Assembly: GCA_000716465.1 (NCBI GenBank)
Contig: JNWL01000027.1
Coordinates: forward strand, 1-64,000
Source: Streptomyces bikiniensis
GTDB lineage: Bacteria; Actinomycetota; Actinomycetes; Streptomycetales; Streptomycetaceae
Length of the DNA stretch: 64,000 nt
Reading direction: 5' to 3'
Part shown: positions 58,184 to 64,000 of the stretch, piece by piece
Numbering within the stretch: the stretch's first letter is position 1
Layout: the number at the start of each line of letters is the position of its first letter
The notes under the pieces: model-generated
What the model saw: only the letters and a program-made list of their open reading frames with translations
Told to the model about the DNA's origin: nothing
The model's database searches: none
Program-made: the position numbers and the translations under genes

Positions 58184-58387
58184 TCAGCCCTGCTGCGGTT
58201 CCGGCGGGACGATCTCCCCGGTGCGGACCGGCTCGTCACGGCCGGCGGTCCGGGCCTCGGTGCGGTGGCCGCGGGCGATGTGGTCGCGGACGACCGCCTC
58301 GACGGCGTCCTGCGGGTTGCTGACCCCCGCGAGGACCATGGCTTCCACGACGAGTTCGGCGTCGAGCGCGATGTTCACCTTGGCCAT
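58184..58387 (-). CDS. Small ribbon-helix-helix (VapB-like) protein
   Basis: A 67-residue protein starting MAKVNIALDAELVVEAMVLA, the beta-strand and helix of a ribbon-helix-helix (VapB/DUF2191) antitoxin-type DNA-binding dimer. The second helix is NPQDAVEAVVRDHIARGH. The C-terminal 20 residues are acidic and Pro-rich, where a VapC-type toxin would normally be bound. No PIN-domain toxin gene is nearby: downstream is the convergent BCCT gene and upstream is ogt. It therefore looks like an orphan antitoxin or a stand-alone regulator, perhaps of the repair operon it ends. Confidence 0.75.
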   Translation of the reverse strand: MAKVNIALDAELVVEAMVLAGVSNPQDAVEAVVRDHIARGHRTEARTAGRDEPVRTGEIVPPEPQQG

Positions 58388-58427
58388 GCCGGGAACCTGA
58401 CACCCCGGCCGGAAGAGGGTGCCGGGT

Positions 58428-58928
58428 TCAGAAGAGGAGGTCGGGTCCCGCCGCCCCCGACTCGAAGGCCAGGAGCCGCTGCTTGCGGTCGAGCCCGCCG
58501 CCGTAGCCGGTGAGGCCGCCGCCGGCGCCGACCACCCGGTGGCAGGGGACGATGATGCTGACGGGGTTCTTGCCGTTGGCGAGGCCGACGGCCCGGGAGG
58601 CGCCGGGGTTCCCCAGCTCCTCGGCGAGTTCGCCGTACGTCCGGGTCTCCCCGTACGGGATGAGGTTCAGCCGCTCCCAGACGCGCAGCTGGAACGGGGT
58701 GCCGACCAGGTGCAGCGGCAGGTCGAACGCGGTGAGTTCGCCGGCGAAGTAGGCGTCGAGCTGGCGGACCGCCTCCCCGAAGGGGCGCGGGTCGGGTTCC
58801 CCGAAGGTCTCCTCGGGCGGGCGGTGGCGCTGGCCGGTCATGTGGACCCGGCTGAGGACCCCGTCGACGGCGACGAGGGTCAGCGGCTCGTACGGGCTGT
58901 CGACGACGGTGTGCTGGACGGTGGGCAC
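58428..58928 (-). CDS. ogt: Methylated-DNA-protein-cysteine methyltransferase
   Basis: A 166-residue suicide repair protein that takes methyl groups from O6-methylguanine onto its own cysteine. The active site PCHRVVGA (Cys about residue 131) is intact, with the preceding NGKNPVSIIV and the helix-turn-helix-like GLANG region. The N-terminal domain is the usual short pseudo-RNase-H part. It lies 12 bases after the Ada/AlkA fusion gene on the same strand, so both belong to an alkylation-damage operon. The start MPTVQHTVVD is fixed by homology. Confidence 0.92.
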   Translation of the reverse strand: MPTVQHTVVDSPYEPLTLVAVDGVLSRVHMTGQRHRPPEETFGEPDPRPFGEAVRQLDAYFAGELTAFDLPLHLVGTPFQLRVWERLNLIPYGETRTYGELAEELGNPGASRAVGLANGKNPVSIIVPCHRVVGAGGGLTGYGGGLDRKQRLLAFESGAAGPDLLF

Positions 58929-58940
58929 GGGGTGACCTCC

Positions 58941-60416
58941 TCAGGAGGGCAGGTGGTTGATCGGGTGGGAGTCGGTGGCCCAGAGGTACTGGACGGCGTA
59001 GGCGCGCCAGGGGCGCCAGTGCGCGGCGCGGGCGGTGAGCGCGGCCGGGGTGGCGGGCAGGCCGAGGCCTTCGGCGGCCCGGCGGACGCCGAGGTCGCCG
59101 GGGAGGAAGGCGTCGGGGTCGCCGAGGGCCCGCATGGCGATGATCTCCGTGGTCCAGGGGCCGAATCCGGGCAGGGCGAGCAGCCGGGCGCGGGCCTCCT
59201 CGCGGTCGTCGGCGGGGCCGAGGGGCAGCGTGCCGTCGGCGAGGGCCCGGACCAGGGTGAGCAGGGTGGTGCGGCGGCTGCGGGGCAGGGCCAGGGTCTC
59301 GGGGTCGAGGGCGGCGAGCGCCCCGGGCTCCGGGAAGAGGTGGGTGAGGCCGCCCTCGGGGTCGTCCACCGGGGTGCCGTGGGCGGCGACGAGCCGGGCG
59401 GCGTGGGTGCGGGCGGCGGCGGTGGAGACCTGCTGGCCGAGGACGGCCCGTACGGCGAACTCGGCGGGGTCGACGGAGCCGGGCACCCGGCGGCCGGGGG
59501 CCGCGTCCACGAGCGGGGCGAGCAGCGGGTCGGCGCGCAGCCGCTCGTCGACGGCGACGGGGTCGGCGTCGAGGTCGAGGAGGCGGCGGCAGCGGCTGAT
59601 CGCGTGGGTGAGGTCGCGCGGGTCGGTGAGGGAGAGCCGGCAGGCGATGTGGTCGGCGCGCGGGGCGAGGGCGACGATGCCGTGCCCGTACGGGAGGTTC
59701 AGGGTGCGGCGGTAGGCGCCGTCCCGCCACTCCTCGACGCCGGGGACGGCGGTGGCGGCGAGGTGGCCGAAGAGGTTGGAGGGTTCGAGGGGGGCGCGGA
59801 ACGGCAGCCGCAGGGTGATCGCGCCGGGGGCGGGGGCCGCGCCGTCGGCCGGGCGGGCGGCGCGGGCGCGCAGTTCGCCGGGGGTGAGGGCGAAGACCTC
59901 GCGGACGGTCTCGTTGAAGGTGCGGATGGAGGAGAATCCGGCGGCGAAGGCGACCTCGCCCAGGGGCATGGAGGTGGTCTCGACGAGGACCCGGGCGGTC
60001 TGGGCGCGCTGGGCGCGGGCCAGGGCGAGGGGTCCGGCGCCGAGTTCGGCGAGGAGCTGGCGCTCGATCTGGCGGGTGGACCAGCCGAGCCGCCGGGCGA
60101 GCCCGGGGACGCCCTCCCGGTCCACGACGCCGTCCTGGATGAGCCGCATCGCGCGGGCGACGGCGTCGGCCCGGACGTTCCACTGGGGCGACCCGGGGCT
60201 GGTGTCGGGCCGGCACCGCTTGCAGGCCCGGAAACCGGCGCGCTGGCAGGAGGCGGCGCTGGGGTGGAACTCCATGTTCTCGGGCTTGGGCGGGGCGACC
60301 GGGCAGCTCGGCCGGCAGTAGATCCGGGTGGTGCGGACGGCGGTGAAGAAGACGCCGTCGAAGCGGGCGTCCTTCGACCGGACCGCCCGCACGCAGCGCT
60401 CGGTGTCGGTGTGCAT
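58941..60416 (-). CDS. alkA: Ada N-terminal / AraC / AlkA fusion (3-methyladenine glycosylase)
   Basis: A 491-residue three-part DNA-repair protein. Residues about 1-80 are the Ada metal-binding domain (Zn cysteines in YCRPSCP and FRACKRCRPD), which accepts a methyl from a phosphotriester and then switches the protein to an activator. Residues about 85-190 are an AraC-type double helix-turn-helix. Residues about 200-491 are the AlkA glycosylase with its HhH-GPD motif (LLALPGFGPWTTEIIAMRAL), including the catalytic Asp at GDLGVRRA. It should control and start removal of alkylated bases. It is the first gene of the operon with ogt; the form is like M. tuberculosis alkA. Confidence 0.93.
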   Translation of the reverse strand: MHTDTERCVRAVRSKDARFDGVFFTAVRTTRIYCRPSCPVAPPKPENMEFHPSAASCQRAGFRACKRCRPDTSPGSPQWNVRADAVARAMRLIQDGVVDREGVPGLARRLGWSTRQIERQLLAELGAGPLALARAQRAQTARVLVETTSMPLGEVAFAAGFSSIRTFNETVREVFALTPGELRARAARPADGAAPAPGAITLRLPFRAPLEPSNLFGHLAATAVPGVEEWRDGAYRRTLNLPYGHGIVALAPRADHIACRLSLTDPRDLTHAISRCRRLLDLDADPVAVDERLRADPLLAPLVDAAPGRRVPGSVDPAEFAVRAVLGQQVSTAAARTHAARLVAAHGTPVDDPEGGLTHLFPEPGALAALDPETLALPRSRRTTLLTLVRALADGTLPLGPADDREEARARLLALPGFGPWTTEIIAMRALGDPDAFLPGDLGVRRAAEGLGLPATPAALTARAAHWRPWRAYAVQYLWATDSHPINHLPS

Positions 60417-60521
60417 GCCTCCATGATCGGGGGCGGACGGCGCCGGGGCTGGCGGAAAAACGACATGGCCGTCCGGCGCAGGGACCGGACGGAACCGGGG
60501 CCGGACGGCCCGGGGCCGCAG

Positions 60522-60660
60522 GCAGGTCCCGATCCGCCGGCAGGTCCCGATCCGCCGACCGGTGCCGGTCCGCCGGACGGAATCGGGCCGCCGACCGGTG
60601 CCGGTCCGCCGGCAGGCTTCGGGCCACCGGCAGGTTCCGGGCCGCCGGCAGGGGCCCGGG
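60522..60660. repeat. 18-bp tandem repeat, 7.5 copies
   Basis: 18-base units of the type GCAGGTCCCGATCCGCCG begin at 60522, 60540, 60558, 60576, 60594, 60612 and 60630, with a partial eighth copy. They start 106 bases upstream of the alkA ATG and end 19 bases past the YciO stop (60679). On the minus strand one frame would give PAGGPx repeats, but no gene reads through. Confidence 0.85.
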
Positions 60661-60678
60661 CCCGCGTCCCGGGGGCCT

Positions 60679-61299
60679 CTACTCGAAGCGGGTGGTGTCC
60701 CCCGCGCCCCGGCGCACGATCTCGGGCTCGCCGCTGGAGAAGTCGACGACGGTGGTGGGCTCGGTGCCGCAGTCGCCGGAGTCGAGGACCGCGTCGACCT
60801 GGTGGTCGAGCCGCTCCTTGATCTCCCAGCCCTGGGTCAGCGGCTCCTCCTCGTCGGGCAGGAGCAGGGTGCTGGAGAGCAGCGGCTCGCCGAGTTCGGC
60901 CAGGAGGGCCTGGGTGGCGACGTGGTCGGGGATGCGGACGCCGACCGTCTTCTTCTTGGGGTGGAGGAGCTGGCGCGGCACCTCCTTGGTGCCGGGCAGG
61001 ATGAAGGTGTACGGGCCGGGGGTGGCCGCCTTGACCGCGCGGAAGACGTCGTTGTCGATGTGCACGAGCTGGCCCAGCTGGGCGAAGTCCCGGCACATGA
61101 GGGTGAAGTGGTGCCGGTCGTCGAGGTCGCGGATCGTCCGGATGCGGCTGATGCCGTCGCGGCTTCCCATGCGGGTGCCGAGCGCGTAGCAGGAGTCGGT
61201 CGGGTACGCGACGAGCGCCCCGTTCCGGATGCTGTCGGCCACCGTGGAGATGGTGCGCGGCTGCGGGTTGTCGGGGTGGACGTCGAAGTACTTGGCCAT
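60679..61299 (-). CDS. L-threonylcarbamoyladenylate synthase-like (YciO/Sua5/TsaC)
   Basis: A 206-residue protein of the YrdC fold. The nucleotide and carbonate pocket motifs are visible: YPTDSCYALGTR, R-x-K-x-R-x in the family is here KAATPGPYTFILP, TVGVRIPDH, and a C-terminal ST-x-V-D-x-S as TTVVDFSSG. The YciO branch has uncertain function; the TsaC branch makes threonylcarbamoyl-AMP for t6A tRNA modification. Streptomyces usually has a second Sua5 gene near prfA elsewhere, so this copy is probably YciO. It is in line with the downstream alkA genes but 262 bases away. Confidence 0.87.
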   Translation of the reverse strand: MAKYFDVHPDNPQPRTISTVADSIRNGALVAYPTDSCYALGTRMGSRDGISRIRTIRDLDDRHHFTLMCRDFAQLGQLVHIDNDVFRAVKAATPGPYTFILPGTKEVPRQLLHPKKKTVGVRIPDHVATQALLAELGEPLLSSTLLLPDEEEPLTQGWEIKERLDHQVDAVLDSGDCGTEPTTVVDFSSGEPEIVRRGAGDTTRFE

Positions 61300-61309
61300 G
61301 GGGGCCAGT

Positions 61310-62746
61310 CTAATTTTCGCGGGCGGAGGCGCGCAGCCGCCGCCAGACCGCCTTGGCCGCGTTGTGTCCGGACATGCCGTGCACGCCGGGGCCGGGCGGG
61401 GTGGCGGAGGAGCAGAGGAAGACCGCGGGGTGCGGTGTGTCGTAGGGGCGCAGGGAGAGGGTGGGGCGCAGCAGGAGCTGGAGGCCGCGTGCGGCGCCGC
61501 ACGCGATGTCGCCGCCGACGTAGTTGGCGTTGTGCGCGGCGAGTTCGGGCGGCCCCGCGGTGGCGCGGGCCAGGACGCGGTCGCGGAAGCCGGGGGCGAA
61601 GCGCTCGATCTGGCGCTCGATCGCCTCGGTGAGGTCGCCGCGCCAGCCGTTGGGCACGTGGCCGTACGCCCAGAAGACGTGCTTGCCCTCGGGGGCGCGG
61701 GAGGGGTCCACGAGGCTGGGCTGGGCGGTGATGAGGAAGGGCGCGTCGGGGGCGGTGCCGGAGGAGGCCTGGTTCAGGGCGGTGCCGATCTCCCCGGCGG
61801 TGGGGCCGATCTGGACGGTGCCGGCGCGCCGGGGCTCCTCGGCGGTCCAGGGCACGGGTCCGTCGAGCGCGTAGTCGACCTTGAAGACGGCGGCGCCGTA
61901 CTTGTAGTGGTCGTAGTGGCCGCCGAGTCCGGCGATGCGGGCGAGGGCGGTGGGCGAGGTGTCGAAGACGTAGGCGCGCGCCGGCGGCAGGTCGTCGAGG
62001 CGCTTGACCTCGAAGTCGGTGTGGACGGCGCCGCCGAGGTCCTTCAGATACGCGGCGAGGGCGTCGGAGATGGACTGCGAGCCGCCCCGGGGCAGCGGCC
62101 AGCCGCCGGCGTGGGCGGCGAGCGCGAAGACGAGGCCGACGGCGCCGGTGGCGAAGCCGCCGAGCGGGGCCATGACGTGGCCGACGAGCCCGGCGAAGAG
62201 GGCACGGGCCTTCTCGTCCCGGAAGCGGCGCATCAGCCAGGTGGAGGGCGGGAGTCCGGCGAGGCCGAAGCGGGCGAGGGCGACCGGGTCGCGGGGCAGC
62301 GCGGTGAGCGGCAGCTGCATGAAGTCGGCCGCCAGGGTGTCCCACTTGCCGCGGAAGGGGGCGACGAGCCTGCGGTACGCCCCGGCGTCGCGCGGCCCGA
62401 AGGAGGCGGCGGTCTCGGCGACGGAGCGGGCGAGGACGGCGGCGGTGCCGTCGTCCCAGGGGTGGGCCATGGGCAGTTCGGGGTGGAGCCACTCCAGGCC
62501 GTACCGGTCGAGCGGCATGGTCTTGAAGACGGGCGAGCCGGCGCCGAGGGGGTGCACGGCGGAGCAGGGGTCGTGCCGGAAGCCGGGGAGGGTGAGCTCC
62601 TCGGTCCTGGCGCCGCCGCCGACGGTGGGCCTGGCCTCGAAGACGGCGACGGAGAGGCCTCTGCGGGCCAGTTCGACGGCGGCGGTCAGGCCGTTGGGGC
62701 CCGCCCCCACGACGACGGCGTCGAGCATCGGCGTCCTGTGCGTCAC
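61310..62746 (-). CDS. FAD-dependent phytoene-desaturase-like oxidoreductase
   Basis: A 478-residue flavoprotein of the PYROXD2/phytoene desaturase group. It has the dinucleotide motif [19 protein letters not shown] (about residues 11-29), [13 protein letters not shown], the inner core [20 protein letters not shown] and [15 protein letters not shown] at the end. The substrate is unknown; it is not in a carotenoid cluster. I use the GTG at 62746 because AAGGAG lies 8 bases upstream; an ATG six codons later is also possible. It lies 10 bases upstream of the YciO start on the same strand. Confidence 0.87.
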   Translation of the reverse strand: MTHRTPMLDAVVVGAGPNGLTAAVELARRGLSVAVFEARPTVGGGARTEELTLPGFRHDPCSAVHPLGAGSPVFKTMPLDRYGLEWLHPELPMAHPWDDGTAAVLARSVAETAASFGPRDAGAYRRLVAPFRGKWDTLAADFMQLPLTALPRDPVALARFGLAGLPPSTWLMRRFRDEKARALFAGLVGHVMAPLGGFATGAVGLVFALAAHAGGWPLPRGGSQSISDALAAYLKDLGGAVHTDFEVKRLDDLPPARAYVFDTSPTALARIAGLGGHYDHYKYGAAVFKVDYALDGPVPWTAEEPRRAGTVQIGPTAGEIGTALNQASSGTAPDAPFLITAQPSLVDPSRAPEGKHVFWAYGHVPNGWRGDLTEAIERQIERFAPGFRDRVLARATAGPPELAAHNANYVGGDIACGAARGLQLLLRPTLSLRPYDTPHPAVFLCSSATPPGPGVHGMSGHNAAKAVWRRLRASAREN

Positions 62747-62802
62747 CTGCGGGCTCCTTCGCGTCAGCCGGTGGCCGTGGATCTCAGGATAGGCGGACGG
62801 GC

Positions 62803-62951
62803 GCGGCGGGCTCACCGCCCCCCGAGGGGTCCGTGCGGGTGCGGCGGGCTCACCGCCCCCGAGAGGGTCCGTACGGGTGCGGCGGGCTCACCGCCCCCGA
62901 GAGGGTCCGTACGGGTGCGGCGGGCTCACCCGCCCCCGAGGAGGGTCCGTA
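62803..62951. repeat. 38-bp tandem duplication of the inositol-monophosphatase 3' end
   Basis: A unit of 38 bases (GCGGCGGGCTCACCGCCCCC, then GAGAGGGTCCGTACGGGT) begins at 62803, 62841, 62879 and 62917. The last copy coincides with the real 3' end of the phosphatase gene, including its stop codon at 62926-62928, so the other three copies look like repeats of the gene end carried on past its stop. Confidence 0.85.
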
Positions 62952-63762
62952 TCCGCTCGGCGGTCGCCGCGTCCCGGGCCGCGGTGAACGGCAGCGCGTT
63001 GCCCCCGGTGACGCGGAACGGCTCCCCGGCGACCGTGGTGTCCGCGCCGCCCGCCTCGGCGACCAGGAGGAGCCCGGCGGCGTGGTCCCAGGCGTACTCC
63101 CAGGAGAAGGCGACGCCGGAGAGGGCCCCGCGCGCCACGGCGAGGTATTCGAGTCCGGCGGAGCCGCAGGGGCGGGGGCGGACGCCGTCGGTGTCCAGGC
63201 CGAGCAGGGCGCGCTTCTGCTCCGGGGTGGTGTAGTCGGGGTGCGAGGAGGCGACCTCCAGGACCTCGCCGGGCGCGGGCGAGCCGGAGCGCAGCGGTTC
63301 GCCGTTCAGCGTGGCGCCGCGGCCGCGCACCGCGACGGCCATCTGCTCCAGGGCGGGCGCGTACGTCCAGGAGGCGAGGACCTCGCCGTGCCGGGCGAGG
63401 GCGACGAGGGTGCAGAAGGCGGGGTCGCCGTGGACGAACTGGCGGGTGCCGTCGACGGGGTCGACGATCCACACGGGCGCGTCGCCGCGCAGCGCGTCGT
63501 AGACCGCCGGGTCGGCGTGGACGGCCTCCTCCCCGACGACCACGGAGCCGGGGAGCAGCGCCGTGAGGGAGGCGGTGAGGTGCGCCTCGGCGGCCCGGTC
63601 CGCGACGGTGACCAGGTCGTGCGGGCCGTTCTTCTCGACGATCTCGTGGGTGGCGAGCTGCCGGAAGCGCGGCATGACCTCGGCGGCGGCGGCCTTGCGG
63701 ACCGCCTCCTCGACCTCGGTCGTACCGCCGCCGAGGACGTGCTCAAGGAAGTCTTCGATCAT
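62926..63762 (-). CDS. Inositol monophosphatase family protein (SuhB/HisN-like)
   Basis: A 278-residue Mg/Li-sensitive phosphatase. The metal and catalytic motifs are complete: VVGEEAVH (GEE), WIVDPVDGTRQF (D-P-x-D-G-T) and the last Asp in YAWDHAAG (W-D). The substrate may be inositol-1-phosphate, histidinol phosphate or PAP; in actinomycetes this fold often serves histidine synthesis. I start at MIEDFLEHV (63762); the frame stays open to an upstream ATG at 63834 and beyond. A duplication of its 3' end is described separately. Confidence 0.9.
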   Translation of the reverse strand: MIEDFLEHVLGGGTTEVEEAVRKAAAAEVMPRFRQLATHEIVEKNGPHDLVTVADRAAEAHLTASLTALLPGSVVVGEEAVHADPAVYDALRGDAPVWIVDPVDGTRQFVHGDPAFCTLVALARHGEVLASWTYAPALEQMAVAVRGRGATLNGEPLRSGSPAPGEVLEVASSHPDYTTPEQKRALLGLDTDGVRPRPCGSAGLEYLAVARGALSGVAFSWEYAWDHAAGLLLVAEAGGADTTVAGEPFRVTGGNALPFTAARDAATAERIRTLLGGG

Positions 63763-63998
63763 GCGTCCAGCCAACCACAGCGCTCTGACAACCGGTACGG
63801 CGCACTCGTCACCCGCCGTTTCCCCGGGGAACACCCTGATGTCCCGGCCGTCGGCCGGGTGGACGGCTCCGGTGGCCAGGAGGAGCGGAACGGTACTCCC
63901 CGCGAACCACAGGGGCTCTGCCGCCGGCGGCCGGTGAACAGGGGACGGAGCCGGAACACCAGGCCGGGGGCGAGGGGTGCGGAGATCAGAAGGAGGAC
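63759..63998 (-). pseudogene. Possible frame-shifted remnant of a membrane-subunit gene
   Basis: An open frame reaches the right edge and begins VLLLISAPLAPGLVFRLRPL, then FTGRRRQSP. The pattern hydrophobic-AP-L-x-P-G-hydrophobic, then GRR-x-Q-SP, resembles the NuoH/HycD (complex I subunit 1) N-terminal region, though it is short. After QSP it loses that resemblance and its G/C-third-base pattern shifts to the neighbouring frame (from about 63909: PLWFAGSTVPLLLATGAV). This suggests a decayed gene with a frameshift, cut by the window edge. The evidence is thin. Confidence 0.25.
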
Positions 63999-64000
63999 AG

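Noticed and set aside
58428..60416. Split ada and alkA genes suspected to be a fusion error
   Set aside because: The Ada-AraC-AlkA order in one chain is a known actinobacterial arrangement, and the frame is continuous without stops.
60522..62951. Regular repeats considered as a possible CRISPR array
   Set aside because: The units are continuous head-to-tail copies with no unique spacers, and no cas genes are near.
1..64000. tRNA or rRNA genes
   Set aside because: I looked for TPsiC-type GGTTCGA motifs with paired arms and for rRNA core sequences and found none that hold up.

Overview
The window looks like Streptomyces chromosome. GC is very high with near-saturated GC in third codon positions, GTG and occasional TTG starts are common, coupled genes overlap by 4 bases, and the gene families are typically streptomycete. 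I see no rRNA, tRNA, CRISPR array, prophage or secondary-metabolite cluster. The only mobile DNA is the 3' tail of an IS5-type transposase at the left edge.

Left third (1-21.5 kb): mostly single housekeeping or accessory genes. In order they are a small membrane protein, a DinB protein, a membrane phosphatase with a repetitive tail, a serine-recombinase-like orphan, two metallo-beta-lactamase-fold hydrolases flanking a DedA protein, an aminotransferase homologue without the catalytic lysine, a Tat-exported sulfite-oxidase-type enzyme, two SAM methyltransferases, a DUF5107 protein, a DUF6204 protein, a GNAT acetyltransferase and a PASTA-like secreted protein. A GntR regulator then sits beside adenosine deaminase; the same 11-bp palindrome lies in front of both. 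A D,D-carboxypeptidase and a secreted X-Pro-type hydrolase follow.

Middle (21.8-35.4 kb): a four-gene minus-strand peptidase run (M55, M20, S9, S66) suited to peptide or wall-peptide turnover. Next come an uncharacterised HTH protein, an MFS exporter fused to carboxypeptidase-regulatory-like repeats, an SRPBCC protein and, divergent from it, a radical SAM protein preceded by an SOS-box-like palindrome. A secreted TAP-like hydrolase and a HEAT-repeat protein complete the section.

The metabolic core is 35.7-46.8 kb. It holds a two-copy 3-hydroxyacyl-CoA dehydrogenase, a TetR regulator and the ethylmalonyl-CoA pathway genes in one tight run: ccr, ecm, mcl, a MaoC hydratase and an acyl-CoA dehydrogenase. 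This run should convert acetyl-CoA-derived crotonyl-CoA to glyoxylate plus propionyl-CoA. Phosphatidylserine decarboxylase and synthase follow (phosphatidylethanolamine synthesis), ending at a perfect 19-bp bidirectional terminator.

Right third (46.8-64 kb): a double-GNAT protein; a sugar-epimerase-like gene; a complete branched-chain-amino-acid-type ABC transporter operon divergent from a PucR regulator; glycerate kinase divergent from a BCCT transporter; an alkylation-repair operon (Ada/AlkA fusion, Ogt) with a small RHH protein; a YciO/Sua5 protein; a phytoene-desaturase-like oxidoreductase; an inositol-monophosphatase-like gene; and an apparent frame-shifted remnant at the edge. A recurrent feature is short GC-rich tandem arrays, each with its own unit, lying at or just past gene 3' ends.
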